A DNA stretch of 64,000 nucleotides from Brockia lithotrophica (GCF_003633725.1 NZ_RBIJ01000004.1:124001-188000); one strand, 5' to 3'. Shown: positions 27,700-37,043, counted from the first letter of the stretch. Numbers and translations are program-made. The notes: a model not told the origin generated them from the letters alone.

Positions 27700-28584
27700 G
27701 TGGAGTATCCCTTTGGACGCCTCGTCACCGCCATGATCACCCCTTTTACTGCCGATGGGGAGATCGACTGGGAGGCGGTCGACCGCCTCGTGGAGCACCT
27801 CCTCGCGCAGGGAAGCGAGGGGATCCTCGTCGCTGGGACTACGGGCGAATCTCCGACCTTGAGCGACGAGGAAAAGATCGCCCTCTTCCGCCGCGTGAAG
27901 GAACGGCTGCGCGGCCGCGGGTTTCTCCTCGCCGGTACGGGATCAAACGACACGGCCCATACCGTAGAGCTTTCGCGGGCTGCAGAGGAGGCGGGTGCGG
28001 ACGGACTGCTCGTCGTCACCCCCTACTACAACCGTCCGAGCCAGGAAGGCCTCTACCGCCACTTTCGCGCCGTTGCGGAATCTACGCGCCTTCCCGTCAT
28101 CGTGTACAACATCCCGGGGCGCACGGGCGTATACATGGAAGTGGATACCCTCCTCCGCCTCGCCGAACTTCCTAACGTCGTCGGCGTCAAGGATTCGAGC
28201 GGTCGCCTTGCCGACCTCGCTCGCCTCATCGCCCGCGCCCCCGCCCACTTCCGCGTCTACGGCGGCGACGACGCCATGTTCCTTCCCCTCCTCGCCGTCG
28301 GCGGCTACGGCCTTATCAGCGTGGCCTCCCACCTCGTGGGCCGCGAGATCCGCAAGATGCTCGACGCCTTCCTCGAGGGCCGCGTCGTAGAGGCCGCCGC
28401 GATTCACCGCAGGTACCTCCCCCTCTTCGAAGGGCTCCTCAGCCTGTCCACCAACCCGGTGCCGCTCAAGGCCGCCCTCGCCTTGCGGGGAATCGCCCTC
28501 GAACACTTGCGCCTTCCCCTCGTCCCCCTGAACGAAGACGGGAAGCGTCGCCTCGCCTTTCTCCTCGAAGAGGTGGGCGCGTAG
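27700..28584 (+). CDS. dapA: 4-hydroxy-tetrahydrodipicolinate synthase
   Basis: Condenses pyruvate with aspartate semialdehyde, committing to DAP/lysine and to dipicolinate. GTG start behind GAAAGGGGCG; 294 residues. The Schiff-base Lys is in NVVGVKDSSGRL, the Tyr in YNIPGRTGVYM, and the substrate loop in AGTTGESPTLSDEEK. It closes the spore/DAP gene set that begins at dpaA. Confidence 0.97.
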   Translation: MEYPFGRLVTAMITPFTADGEIDWEAVDRLVEHLLAQGSEGILVAGTTGESPTLSDEEKIALFRRVKERLRGRGFLLAGTGSNDTAHTVELSRAAEEAGADGLLVVTPYYNRPSQEGLYRHFRAVAESTRLPVIVYNIPGRTGVYMEVDTLLRLAELPNVVGVKDSSGRLADLARLIARAPAHFRVYGGDDAMFLPLLAVGGYGLISVASHLVGREIRKMLDAFLEGRVVEAAAIHRRYLPLFEGLLSLSTNPVPLKAALALRGIALEHLRLPLVPLNEDGKRRLAFLLEEVGA

Positions 28585-28671
28585 CGCGGGCGTCTTGGAA
28601 GGCCTTCTTGAGGTTCAGGTTTTTATCGAAAAGACAGAAGGTTACCATACAATTCTCTCCTCTTGCCTTCC

Positions 28672-28701
28672 TTGCGCGCGCTTTGCGCGGGAGGGTATAA
28701 T
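28672..28701 (+). promoter_or_regulatory. Promoter of the RNase J gene
   Basis: TTGCGC (28672-28677), 18-base spacer and a consensus TATAAT (28696-28701), about 70 bases before the TTG start. Confidence 0.65.
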
Positions 28702-28773
28702 ACCTACACGTGTGAGTGGTCGGTTTTTCTTGCGCGGTCGGCGCCGTCCGGACCCAGGGCAGGAGGAACGAAG

Positions 28774-30450
28774 TTGTCGCGCAACCAACCTAAGCTCAGC
28801 ATCTTTGCGTTGGGCGGACTCGGCGAGATCGGCAAGAACATGTACGTCGTTCGCTACGGCGACGACATCGTCGTCATCGACGCGGGGCTCACCTTTCCCG
28901 AAGAGGAGATGCTCGGGGTCGACATCGTGATTCCGGACATCTCCTACCTCGAGGAGAACCGCCGCTTCGTGCGGGGAATCCTCCTCACCCATGGACACGA
29001 GGACCACATCGGCGCGCTCCCCTACATCCTCAAAAAGCTCAACGTACCCGTGTACGGTACGCGCCTCACGCTCGGCCTCGTGGACCTCAAGCTCAAGGAG
29101 GCGGGGCTCAGGGGGACGGTCAAGCTGAGCGAGGTGCATCCCTCCCCCAACTTCGAGCTCCACCTGGGCGCCATCCGCGCGACGTTCTTCCGCGTCACGC
29201 ACAGCATCCCCGACTCCGTGGGGATCGCCCTGGAGACACCCGAAGGCGTCGTCGTGCACACGGGAGACTTCAAGTTCGACCAGACCCCCGTCGGGCACCC
29301 GGCGGACTTTCAGCGCATGGCCGAGATCGGTCGGCGGGGGGTTTTGGCGCTCCTTTCGGACAGCACGAACGCCGAACGGCCGGGATTTACGGGATCGGAG
29401 CGCTCGGTGGGCAAGAACCTCGCCAAGATCTTCGAGCTCCACCGCACCCGCATCATCGTCGCCACCTTTGCGACGAACGTGGCGCGTGTGCAGCAGGTGC
29501 TCACCGCGGCCCACGCCGCAGGGCGCAAGGTCGCCCTTGCCGGGCGGAGCCTTGTCAACGTCGTGAACCTCGCCCGCGAGCTCGGGTACCTCGAGGTACC
29601 CGAAGGCCTCTTCATCGAGCACGGGGATGCCGCCACGCTCCCGCCAGACAAGGTGGTCGTCCTCCTCACGGGAAGCCAGGGAGAACCCATGAGCGCCCTT
29701 TCCCTCATGGCGCGGAGCTCCCACCGCACCCTGGAAATCCAAAAGGGAGACCTCGTGATCTTTTCCGCGACGCCGATCCCCGGCAACGAGCGCGCCGTCG
29801 GTCGGGTCGTCGACCAGCTCTACCGCCTGGGGGCGGAGGTGATCTACGGACCGGGGTCGGAGACCGGGGTCCACGTTTCCGGGCACGGGAGCCAGGAAGA
29901 GCTCAAGCTCATGCTCAACCTCATGCGTCCCCGCTACTTCATCCCCGTCCACGGCGAATACCGGATGCTCGCGAAGCACGCCCAGCTCGCCGAGGAAATG
30001 GGCATACCGCGGGAGCGGATTTTCGTCCTGGACAACGGAGACGTCGTGGAGTTTCAAAATGGTCGGGGGAGACTCGCCGGGAAGGTTCCTGTGGGCAATG
30101 TCCTCATCGACGGCCTCGGCGTAGGAGACGTGGGGAACATCGTCCTGCGCGACCGCAAGCTCCTCTCCCAGGACGGGATCCTCGTCGTCGTCGTGACGAT
30201 AAGCCGCGCCAACCGTACGATCCTCTCGGGGCCGGACATCGTCACCCGCGGGTTCGTGTACATGCGCGAGTCGGAGACGCTCATCGACGAGGCCAACCGC
30301 CTCGTGCACACTGTGCTCAGCAAGCTCTTAGAAGAAAACGTGAGCGACTGGACGACGCTCAAAAACAACGTTCGAGACGCCTTAAGCCGCTTTCTCTACG
30401 AACGGACGCGTCGCCGTCCGATGATTCTCCCGATCATCATGGAGGTCTGA
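28774..30450 (+). CDS. rnjB: Ribonuclease J
   Basis: Metallo-beta-lactamase/beta-CASP ribonuclease with endo- and 5'-3' exo-activity on mRNA and rRNA precursors. The TTG at 28774 follows AGGAGGAACG. 558 residues; the metal motif HxHxDH is intact in LLTHGHEDHIGALPY, followed by SIPDSVGIALETPEG, HTGDFKFDQTP, the beta-CASP region (GSQGEPMSALSLMAR; VHVSGHGSQEELKLML) and the C-terminal RNase J domain. The symbol rests on position after dapA (Bacillus ymfA/rnjB); sequence alone does not separate J1 from J2. Confidence 0.95.
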   Translation: MSRNQPKLSIFALGGLGEIGKNMYVVRYGDDIVVIDAGLTFPEEEMLGVDIVIPDISYLEENRRFVRGILLTHGHEDHIGALPYILKKLNVPVYGTRLTLGLVDLKLKEAGLRGTVKLSEVHPSPNFELHLGAIRATFFRVTHSIPDSVGIALETPEGVVVHTGDFKFDQTPVGHPADFQRMAEIGRRGVLALLSDSTNAERPGFTGSERSVGKNLAKIFELHRTRIIVATFATNVARVQQVLTAAHAAGRKVALAGRSLVNVVNLARELGYLEVPEGLFIEHGDAATLPPDKVVVLLTGSQGEPMSALSLMARSSHRTLEIQKGDLVIFSATPIPGNERAVGRVVDQLYRLGAEVIYGPGSETGVHVSGHGSQEELKLMLNLMRPRYFIPVHGEYRMLAKHAQLAEEMGIPRERIFVLDNGDVVEFQNGRGRLAGKVPVGNVLIDGLGVGDVGNIVLRDRKLLSQDGILVVVVTISRANRTILSGPDIVTRGFVYMRESETLIDEANRLVHTVLSKLLEENVSDWTTLKNNVRDALSRFLYERTRRRPMILPIIMEV

Positions 30451-30481
30451 GCGCCACCGCAGAAAGACCACCGCACACGTG

Positions 30482-30507
30482 CCGCGGCAAGAGCCGCGGT
30501 TTTTTTC
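30482..30507 (+). terminator. Terminator after the RNase J gene
   Basis: CCGCGG / CCGCGG stem with a short loop (CAAGAG), followed by seven T (30500-30506). Confidence 0.8.
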
Positions 30508-30563
30508 TTGCTCGCCCGCGGCCGTCGACGCCCGTCCCTTGCCGGCGGCGCTCCCGCGAAAGC

Positions 30564-31586
30564 CTACGGCGACAGGAGGTCCTCAAGTGCGACTTCGAGG
30601 TTTGGAAAACGAAACGCATATCCGCGGGCAAGGGCTTCTTCCGGAAAAACGCGGTTGCCTCGGATGAGGAGGTCGCCCATTTCCCCGAGGACGAGCTTGA
30701 TCGCGAAAGCCGGCACAGGGAGCCAATACGGCCTCTGGAGTCGCGCCGCAATGGCACGACCGATTTCGTCCATAGTGGCCGGGTTAGGAGCGGTGATGTG
30801 GAGCGGGCCCCTTACGCTTTCGTCCTCCATGGCGAGACGGAAGAGGCCGACGACGTCTGCGATATGGACCCACGAAACCCACGCCCGCCCGCCGGCGATC
30901 GGTCCACCGAGGAACAGGCGATGCGGAAGGACGAGGTGAGGGAAAGCACCTCCTTCCTTGGCAAAGACGACGCCGAAGCGGGCAAAAACGGTGCGCATTC
31001 CCAAGGTTTCGGCGCGTCTTGCCACTGCCTCCCAGCGGCGGGTTACGGCAGCAAGAAAGTCGATCCCGCGCTTCCGGAGGACGGCCTCGATAGGGCCCGT
31101 TTCGCCGTCCGAGGCTACGGGAAGCCGTGCTTCGATAGCGGAGGCGCTGACGAAAACGTGAGGTCGCGCTTCGGTGGGGAGGTGCTCCACGACTTCGAGA
31201 AGCTCGGTGGTCGCCCGAAGTCGACTTTCGAGAATTCGCCTCTTGTGGTTCGGCGTCCAGTGACCGGCGATTGAGGTTCCGGAAAGGTTAACGACGACGT
31301 CGAGGGGAACGTGGCGCTTGAGTTCGTCTATCGGGCGGGCGTTGCCCGTAAGCCAGGGGATAAGGATCGGGCCAGGGCGAAGGGAGTCTGATTCCGGAGA
31401 AGGGAAGTTTGTCGGTTCGGATGAAGAGGGGTTCGTCCGCTTGGTTGCCGGTAGGCTCACGACCGTTTCCCGACGGAAAAGGTGCGGATTTCGCGTAAGC
31501 CATAAGACGGTATGGCCGTCTGTCAAAAGGGAGCGGGTGAGATGGAGGCCGATGAGACCGCTTCCCCCAGCGATGACGATGCGCAT
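30564..31586 (-). CDS. TIGR01777-type SDR epimerase (YfcH-like)
   Basis: NAD(P)-dependent epimerase/dehydratase-like protein of the YfcH/TIGR01777 family, substrate unknown. It runs opposite to its neighbours. 340 residues, with the Rossmann start MRIVIAGGSGLIGLHLTRSLL, VVNLSGTSIAGHWTPNHKRRI, FVSASAI, RTVFARFGVVFAKEGG and the C-terminal VFPEEALARGYAFRFPNLEVAL. The usual GYYG active-site stretch after SASAI is changed to a sequence without that Tyr pair (ARLPVASDGETG), so catalytic competence is uncertain. A low-complexity insert of about 30 residues (from residue about 48) is unusual. Confidence 0.9.
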   Translation of the reverse strand: MRIVIAGGSGLIGLHLTRSLLTDGHTVLWLTRNPHLFRRETVVSLPATKRTNPSSSEPTNFPSPESDSLRPGPILIPWLTGNARPIDELKRHVPLDVVVNLSGTSIAGHWTPNHKRRILESRLRATTELLEVVEHLPTEARPHVFVSASAIEARLPVASDGETGPIEAVLRKRGIDFLAAVTRRWEAVARRAETLGMRTVFARFGVVFAKEGGAFPHLVLPHRLFLGGPIAGGRAWVSWVHIADVVGLFRLAMEDESVRGPLHITAPNPATMDEIGRAIAARLQRPYWLPVPAFAIKLVLGEMGDLLIRGNRVFPEEALARGYAFRFPNLEVALEDLLSP

Positions 31587-31713
31587 TTCCGCCTTCCCTC
31601 CTCTTTTTTTCTTTTCTCTTCGCTAGACTCCAACGTATCATGTTTTGTGGGTGCTCACGGGGCTTTGTACCTTCATTTCAACACGGACTTGGGATTTCGA
31701 GGGAGGGAGAAGC

Positions 31714-32085
31714 GTGCTCAAGGGATTTCAGGAGTTCGTGATGCGGGGAAACGTGGTGGAGCTGGCGGTGGCCGTGGTGATAGGAGGGGCTTTCGGTCGG
31801 GTGGTAAATTCTCTGGTGGCCGACGTGATCACGCCCTTGATTGGGTTTATCGGCGGAACCCCAAACTTCTCCGGCCTCATGCTCGGCCCCATTGCCTTGG
31901 GGAGGTTTGTCAACGCCGTATTGGACTTCCTCCTCGTTGCCGCGGCCGTATACTACATCGTGGTTGTCCCCATGAACGAAATTTCCAAGCGGCGGACAAG
32001 AGAATCAGAAGTCAAAGCTTCGGCGGAGCCTTCCGAAGAGGTCAAGCTTCTCCGGCAGATTCTCGCGGAACTCAGGAAGTCCTGA
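31714..32085 (+). CDS. mscL: Large-conductance mechanosensitive channel MscL
   Basis: Pressure-relief channel of the cytoplasmic membrane. The GTG at 31714 follows GAGGGAGGGAGAAG. 123 residues: N-terminal helix (LKGFQEFVMRGNVVELAVAVVIG), TM1 with the pore-lining Gly/Val series, a periplasmic loop, TM2 (FVNAVLDFLLVAAAVYYIVVVPMN) and a cytoplasmic bundle ending in EEVKLLRQILAEL. Length and topology are standard. Confidence 0.96.
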   Translation: MLKGFQEFVMRGNVVELAVAVVIGGAFGRVVNSLVADVITPLIGFIGGTPNFSGLMLGPIALGRFVNAVLDFLLVAAAVYYIVVVPMNEISKRRTRESEVKASAEPSEEVKLLRQILAELRKS

Positions 32086-32121
32086 TCCCTCTGTTTGGCC
32101 TTTACGGCGGGTACGGAATGC

Positions 32122-32150
32122 TTGACAGGCAGGGACCGTTGTGGTACCGT
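32122..32150 (+). promoter_or_regulatory. Promoter of dps
   Basis: Consensus TTGACA (32122-32127), 17-base spacer, TACCGT (32145-32150). No PerR/Fur-like palindrome is evident beside it. Confidence 0.6.
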
Positions 32151-32197
32151 TGGCTTAGAGGTGAAAATTAGATTCATTTTAAGGAGGAACACTCCCT

Positions 32198-32668
32198 ATG
32201 GAAACACGCAACGTACTGCCTGCAGACGTTCGGCGGGAACTCGCCGCCGCCCTTCAGCCGATCCTCGCCGAGGCGATCGACCTCGAGCGCCAAGCCAAGC
32301 AGGCGCACTGGAACGTCAAGGGACCCGGGTTTTACGGACGGCACAAGGTATTCGACGAACTTCACGAGCTTGCGGAGGACTGGATCGACCTCGTCGCCGA
32401 GCGCATCGCCCAGCTCGGACACCTCACGGAGGGAACGCTCCAACGGGCAGCCGAACTCACGCGCCTTCCGGAGTTCCCCCTTGGGCTTACGTCCGAGCGG
32501 GACAACCTCGAGCAGCTCGCCAAGGCGCTCTCCGCCTTTACGGCACACACGCGCGAGGTCCTGAAGAAATCCGAAGAACTCGGAGATCCGATCACGGCGG
32601 ACATCCTCACGGAAGTCACCCGCGGCGCCGAAAAGTACCTGTGGTTTGTCGAGGCGCACCTTGGCTGA
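32198..32668 (+). CDS. dps: Dps/ferritin-like DNA-protection protein
   Basis: Dodecameric ferritin-like protein that oxidises and stores Fe(II) and protects DNA. 156 residues, ATG behind AAGGAGG. The Dps ferroxidase pattern is present: the His in QAKQAHWNVKGPGFYG, the Asp/Glu pair in HKVFDELHELAEDWIDLVAERI. C-terminal helix AEKYLWFVEAHL. It has no Lys-rich N-terminal tail, so it may not coat DNA strongly. Own promoter upstream. Confidence 0.93.
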   Translation: METRNVLPADVRRELAAALQPILAEAIDLERQAKQAHWNVKGPGFYGRHKVFDELHELAEDWIDLVAERIAQLGHLTEGTLQRAAELTRLPEFPLGLTSERDNLEQLAKALSAFTAHTREVLKKSEELGDPITADILTEVTRGAEKYLWFVEAHLG

Positions 32669-32869
32669 GGTCGGGGCCATGTTTCTCCAGATGGCTAAAG
32701 CTCGGGCGATTCGCGCGACGTCCTCAGCTTTGCCAACGGTCGACCCAGCGCCTCTGCGTGCGAGGTAGAGCGACGGGAGAACCGAGCGCGTCTCCGTCGG
32801 CCCCGTCGTTTCGGGCACCTCTGCAGTACGGATGACTGGTGCGGGTACGCGCCACCGACCGCGTGTCGC

Positions 32870-32901
32870 GGGCCCCTTCCCGGACGGGAAGGGGCCCTCT
32901 G
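32870..32901 (+). terminator. Hairpin after dps (weak terminator)
   Basis: Perfect 12-bp stem GGGCCCCTTCCC / GGGAAGGGGCCC with a four-base loop, followed only by TCTGTG, so termination may be weak. It is the main structure in the 305-base gap 32669-32973. The rest of that gap holds no gene that I can support; TATCAT at 32936-32941 is a possible -10 for the next gene. Confidence 0.6.
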
Positions 32902-32973
32902 TGCGGTGCGAGGGATCTTTTGGCGTGGCTCATGGTATCATGGGGATGAGTTTTCGAGCGAGGAGGTACGTCC

Positions 32974-34134
32974 ATGGAACGCTTTGTCTACCGAAACCCC
33001 ACCGAACTCGTCTTTGGACGCGGAAGCGTCGACCTCCTCTCCGAATACCTCCCCCGCCTAGGAAGGAAGGTCCTTTTCGTCTACGGCAAGGGGAGCATCC
33101 GCAAGATCGGCCTCTATGACCGCGTTCTCGTAGCTGCCAGGACCGCGGGAGTAGAACTCGTGGAGTTTCCCGGCATCGAGCCCAACCCGCGCGTTTCCAC
33201 TGTCCGCAGGGCGCGGGAGGAGGCGCGGCGCGCAGGCGTAGAGGGAATTCTCGCCGTAGGCGGAGGAAGCGTAATTGATGCCGCCAAGCTCATCGCCGTA
33301 TCTCATTCGTATCCCGGGGATCCGTGGGAGATCGTCCGCGAACCTTTGCGCGTCACGAGTGCTCTGCCCCTCGGCGTCGTCCTCACGCATGCCGCCACGG
33401 GTTCGGAGATGAACGCGAACTCCGTGATCACGAACGAAGAAACCGACGAAAAACTCGGCTGGGCACATCCCCTTGCCTATCCGCTCTTTTCTATTCTCGA
33501 TCCCCACATCACGCGGAGCGCCCCGCGCGATCAGACGGTGTACGGCGTCGTCGACATGATGGCCCACGTCCTCGAGCAGTACTTTCACGACGCGCGCAAC
33601 ACGCCGATCCAAGACGCGTGGCAGGTCTCCCTCCTCAAGGAGATCCTCGCCGCAGGGCGAAAGGTCGTGGAAAACCTCGACGACCTCGACGCCCGTGAGA
33701 CACTCCTTCTCGCGGGGACGCTCGCCCTCAACGGCACCCTTTCCTTGGGCCTTCGCGGCGACTGGGGCGTTCACGCCATCGAGCACGCCCTATCGGCGGT
33801 CTACGACATCCCCCACGGGGCGGGACTCTCCGTCGTCTACCCTGCCTGGATGCGGTACGTCGCTCCACGCAAGCCCGAGCGCTTCCGCCGCCTCTTTTTG
33901 GAGCTCTTCGGTACGGAGGACCTTGAGGCCGGGATTCGCGCCTTGGAGAAGGCTTGGAGGGAACTCGGGGCCCCCGTACGCCTTTGGCAGCTTGGGATTG
34001 CGGACGAGGCGCGCTTTCCCTATCTGGCACAAAAGGCGGTTGCGAAGGAGGGGGCCACGACGGGGCGCTTTGCCGTCCTCACCGCCGAGGACGTAGAGGC
34101 GATCTATCGTCTGGCGGCGATGCCGCTCGAGTAA
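32974..34134 (+). CDS. Iron-containing alcohol dehydrogenase (YugJ/butanol dehydrogenase type)
   Basis: NAD(P)H-dependent group III alcohol dehydrogenase, probably reducing aldehydes. 386 residues, ATG behind GAGGAGGTACGTCC. It shows the family start (NPTELVFGRGSVDLL), VLFVYGKGSIRKIGLYDRV, nucleotide site GGGSVIDAAKLIA, HAATGSEMNANSVITN, and the metal ligands: Asp and His in YGVVDMMAHVLEQYF and two His in HAIEHALSAVYDIPHGAGL. Family resemblance is to BdhA/YugJ; the real substrate is not known. Confidence 0.94.
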   Translation: MERFVYRNPTELVFGRGSVDLLSEYLPRLGRKVLFVYGKGSIRKIGLYDRVLVAARTAGVELVEFPGIEPNPRVSTVRRAREEARRAGVEGILAVGGGSVIDAAKLIAVSHSYPGDPWEIVREPLRVTSALPLGVVLTHAATGSEMNANSVITNEETDEKLGWAHPLAYPLFSILDPHITRSAPRDQTVYGVVDMMAHVLEQYFHDARNTPIQDAWQVSLLKEILAAGRKVVENLDDLDARETLLLAGTLALNGTLSLGLRGDWGVHAIEHALSAVYDIPHGAGLSVVYPAWMRYVAPRKPERFRRLFLELFGTEDLEAGIRALEKAWRELGAPVRLWQLGIADEARFPYLAQKAVAKEGATTGRFAVLTAEDVEAIYRLAAMPLE

Positions 34135-34259
34135 ACTAAGAAGGAGCGGATGCTTCGGCATGTGCAACGATCCGCCCCGTCATCCGCTCTGACGAGCTTT
34201 GCAACGGGCAGGTGCTCGCGCGGGCGGTGATCCGCCGAATACCGTCGGAGGTGAGGGAC

Positions 34260-35654
34260 GTGGCGGGCTTTCCCGAAGATTTCCTCTGGGGTGTGGCTAC
34301 CTCGGCGTACCAGATCGAAGGCGCGGTAACGGAGGACGGGCGTGGGCCTTCTATCTGGGACATCTTCGTCCACATTCCCGGTAAGATTGCCGACGGCACC
34401 GTCGGCGACGTGGCCTGCGACCACTACCACCGTTGGGAAGAGGACGTAAACCTCCTCGCCGAGCTCGGGGTGCGCGCGTACCGCTTTTCCGTCTCCTGGC
34501 CGCGCGTTTTGCCAGAGGGCAAGGGAGCGGTCAACGAGCGAGGACTTGATTTCTATCGCCACCTCGTCGAGGCACTTCACTCCCGCGGGATCGCGCCCGT
34601 CGTCACCATATACCACTGGGATCTCCCCTTTGCCTTGTACGAAAAGGGAGGGTGGGCGGAGCGGGATACGGCGAAGTACTTCGCCGAATATGCACACCTC
34701 CTCTACCGCCGCCTCGAGGGCGTCCCCTACTGGATCACCTTGAACGAGCCGTTCGTCGCCACCGTCTTGGGGTACGTAACTGGCGAACACGCCCCCGGTG
34801 AGCAAGATCCGCGCAAGGCCGTGCGCGTCGCCCACCACTTTCTCTTGGGCCACACGCTTGCCGTTCAGGCCTTTCGCGACGAGCACCTCCCGGGTTCCAA
34901 GATCGGAATTACGAACCTCATGACGCGCGTACTTCCCGCAAGCGAAGACCGGGAGGTCGTCGAGTTTGCCTACGCCTTCGAACGCCTGCACAACGGGCTT
35001 TTCGTCGATCCCCTTTTCACCGGGCACTACCCGCGCGAGGCGCTCCTCGCCTTTGCCCGTATTCTCTGGGGAGAGGAGGGCGCTCGGGACGGCGATCTCG
35101 AAGCCTACCTCTACGCCCAACTCGACCTCCCTTTGGAGGACCTCGAGTCCTTCCGTCAGCCCGTAGACTTCCTCGGCGTGAACTACTATTCGCCGACCCG
35201 CGTCGCCTTTAATCCAGAGAGCCCCTTTGGGGGTCTTGAGTTTCTCCCGCCCGCGGGAGAGGCGACAGCCATGGGTTGGGAGGTGTACCCCGAGGGACTC
35301 ACGGAGGTCCTTCTCGACGTCCACAGCCGCTACCCAGGAGTTCCGATCCTGGTTACGGAAAACGGGGCTGCATACGACGACGTAGTGGAAGTGCTCCCCG
35401 ACGGGACAAAGCGCATCGCGGACGAGGCACGGGCGAACTACATTCAGGCGCACGTGCAGGCCGTACGACGGGCCGTCGAGCAGGGGGCGGACGTGCGCGG
35501 CTACTTCGTCTGGTCCCTCCTCGACAACTTCGAGTGGGCCCACGGCCTCTCCAAACGTTTCGGCCTCGTGTACGTGGACTATGCGACGCTCGAGCGCATA
35601 CCCAAGGCGAGCTTTTTTGCCTACCGGGAGATCGTGCGAACCAACGGCGGGTGA
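34260..35654 (+). CDS. bglA: Glycoside hydrolase family 1 beta-glucosidase
   Basis: Retaining beta-glycosidase, probably intracellular as there is no signal peptide. The GTG at 34260 was chosen because CGGAGGTGAGGG lies just upstream and the product then starts at the family N-terminus (FPEDFLWGVATSAYQIEGA). 464 residues. The acid/base Glu is at about residue 163 in ITLNEPF and the nucleophile Glu at about 367 in LVTENGAAYDD; other GH1 landmarks are YRFSVSWPRVLPEG, YHWDLPFAL, LGVNYYSP and FVWSLLDNFEWAHG. No sugar transporter or regulator is adjacent, so substrate preference cannot be inferred. Confidence 0.95.
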   Translation: MAGFPEDFLWGVATSAYQIEGAVTEDGRGPSIWDIFVHIPGKIADGTVGDVACDHYHRWEEDVNLLAELGVRAYRFSVSWPRVLPEGKGAVNERGLDFYRHLVEALHSRGIAPVVTIYHWDLPFALYEKGGWAERDTAKYFAEYAHLLYRRLEGVPYWITLNEPFVATVLGYVTGEHAPGEQDPRKAVRVAHHFLLGHTLAVQAFRDEHLPGSKIGITNLMTRVLPASEDREVVEFAYAFERLHNGLFVDPLFTGHYPREALLAFARILWGEEGARDGDLEAYLYAQLDLPLEDLESFRQPVDFLGVNYYSPTRVAFNPESPFGGLEFLPPAGEATAMGWEVYPEGLTEVLLDVHSRYPGVPILVTENGAAYDDVVEVLPDGTKRIADEARANYIQAHVQAVRRAVEQGADVRGYFVWSLLDNFEWAHGLSKRFGLVYVDYATLERIPKASFFAYREIVRTNGG

Positions 35655-35775
35655 CACCTTTGTCCTTCCGGCAAACGAAGGCCTGCAATAGAACAACCGG
35701 TGAACGAAGACCGATCCGAGACGAGGAGGTGAGGCGTCCGGGGAGCCGGACCGGGGCGCCGCACGTCCGGCGGCT

Positions 35776-36726
35776 TTGCCTGCGGTTGCGGCGCCTCCCC
35801 GGACCACGGCCGTGTGGAAGGGATTGGGACGAGCCTTTGTATTTTCCTTCCTCTGGGTTTTCCTCGTGGTGGGGATAGGCCATCCCGTTTACGCAGACGC
35901 GGCTCCGGGTGACGTCGTTGTCGCTGTGGGCGCCGACCTCACCCCTGAACAGCGCGAACAGGTCCTCCGAACCTTCGGCGTCCAAAACATTCCCCAGGAC
36001 AAGCTCGTCGTCGTGACGAACGCGGAAGAGCACGCCCTCCTCGGGAAGTACCTCCCTAAGGCGGTGATCGGTACGCGCGCGATTTCCTCCGTCAAGGTGA
36101 CGCTCCTCGAACCGGGGAAAGGGCTGCACGTGCGCACGGAGGGCATCACCTACCTCACGCCCGCGCAGTACCAGAGCGCCGCGGCTACGGCTGGGGTCAA
36201 GGACGCCGAAATCTACGTCTACGCTCCCGTTCCCGTATCGGGGACCGCCGCCCTTACGGGCATCGTAAAGGCCTTTGAAGGGTTGGAGGGCAAGACTTTA
36301 GATCCTACGGCCAAGGACGTGGCGGCCGAAGAGTTCTCCACGAACTACCTCCTGAGCGAAAAGATCGGCAAGGAGCAGGCCACCGCCCTCATCCAGCGCC
36401 TCAAGGAAGAAATTGCTTCTGGAAAGCTCCGCGACCCAAAGGAAATCCAAGATGCGATCGACCGCGCGGCGCGCGAGCTCGGCGTGACTTTGAGTCCTGA
36501 AGATCGCGCCCGCCTCGAGGAGCTCGTCCGCCACCTGCGCGAGGCAAACATCGATTGGAACGCCCTCGCGCGGGAGACGGCCAAGATCAAGCAGGAAGTG
36601 GAGAAGTTCCTTCAAGATCCGGCCACGCAAAGCTTCCTGCAAAAGGCGTGGTCCTTTCTTCAGAACCTCTTCATCCGGGTGTGGGAGTGGCTTTCGCAGG
36701 TGTTCGGCGGAGGATCGGGGTCCTAA
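35776..36726 (+). CDS. Secreted DUF1002 protein (YpuA-like)
   Basis: Exported protein of the DUF1002 family (Bacillus YpuA); no known biochemical role. The N-terminus has a basic start and a hydrophobic stretch (GRAFVFSFLWVFLVVGIG) ending in a likely signal-peptidase site near VYADA. The mature part begins DVVVAVGADLTPEQREQVLRTFGV and contains ISSVKVTLLEPGKGLHV and ITYLTPAQYQSAA, then a long charged helical C-terminal region. The start is uncertain: TTG 35776 has no clear ribosome-binding site, GTG 35812 is an alternative that keeps the signal peptide. It is preceded by the bglA gene without an evident promoter. Confidence 0.85.
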   Translation: MPAVAAPPRTTAVWKGLGRAFVFSFLWVFLVVGIGHPVYADAAPGDVVVAVGADLTPEQREQVLRTFGVQNIPQDKLVVVTNAEEHALLGKYLPKAVIGTRAISSVKVTLLEPGKGLHVRTEGITYLTPAQYQSAAATAGVKDAEIYVYAPVPVSGTAALTGIVKAFEGLEGKTLDPTAKDVAAEEFSTNYLLSEKIGKEQATALIQRLKEEIASGKLRDPKEIQDAIDRAARELGVTLSPEDRARLEELVRHLREANIDWNALARETAKIKQEVEKFLQDPATQSFLQKAWSFLQNLFIRVWEWLSQVFGGGSGS

Positions 36727-36860
36727 AGTCGTCGTTTTCGCCGGGATCTCGGGAGCAAAGGAACTCTCCTCCGCCGCCTACTCCTCGGGACGAAGTAGGG
36801 CCGCGTAGGAAGAGAGTTCCATCCGTCGGGCGAAATGCGCACCGGCGGGCGAACAGCAAA

Positions 36861-36894
36861 AACCCCCTCGTTCGGCAACCCGAACGAGGGGGTT
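36861..36894 (-). terminator. Terminator of the tRNA-Gln gene
   Basis: Perfect 15-bp stem (AACCCCCTCGTTCGG and its complement) with loop CAAC. On the minus strand it is followed by TTTTTG, so it ends the tRNA transcript. It can also stop plus-strand reading from the DUF1002 gene. Confidence 0.8.
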
Positions 36895-36907
36895 ACGTCC
36901 ATAGGAA

Positions 36908-36981
36908 TGGCTGCGGGACTAGGACTCGAACCTAGATTACCAGATCCAGAGTCTGGCGTGCTACCATTGCACCATCCCGCA
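36908..36981 (-). tRNA. tRNA-Gln (anticodon CTG), CCA encoded
   Basis: Minus-strand cloverleaf: acceptor TGCGGGA/TCCCGCA, D-arm GTGCAATGGTAGCAC, anticodon arm CCAGA-CTCTGGA-TCTGG with anticodon CTG (reads CAG), T-arm with GGTTCGAGTCC, discriminator G and an encoded CCA (36908-36910). About 71 bases plus CCA. It has its own promoter and terminator and marks the left edge of the CRISPR-containing segment. Confidence 0.95.
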
Positions 36982-36998
36982 ATGCGCGTGCAGAATAC

Positions 36999-37028
36999 AT
37001 TGTACCCCGCTTCCCGCGGGAAATGCAA
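36999..37028 (-). promoter_or_regulatory. Promoter of tRNA-Gln
   Basis: On the minus strand TTGCAT (37028-37023), 18-base spacer, TACAAT (37004-36999), about 17 bases before the mature tRNA end. Confidence 0.6.
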
Positions 37029-37043
37029 GGGGGAGAAAGTACC

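Noticed and set aside
32140-32156. T-box-like GGTACCG near dps
   Set aside because: It is the -10 area of a clear promoter, lacks the specifier stems, and dps is not a T-box-controlled gene.
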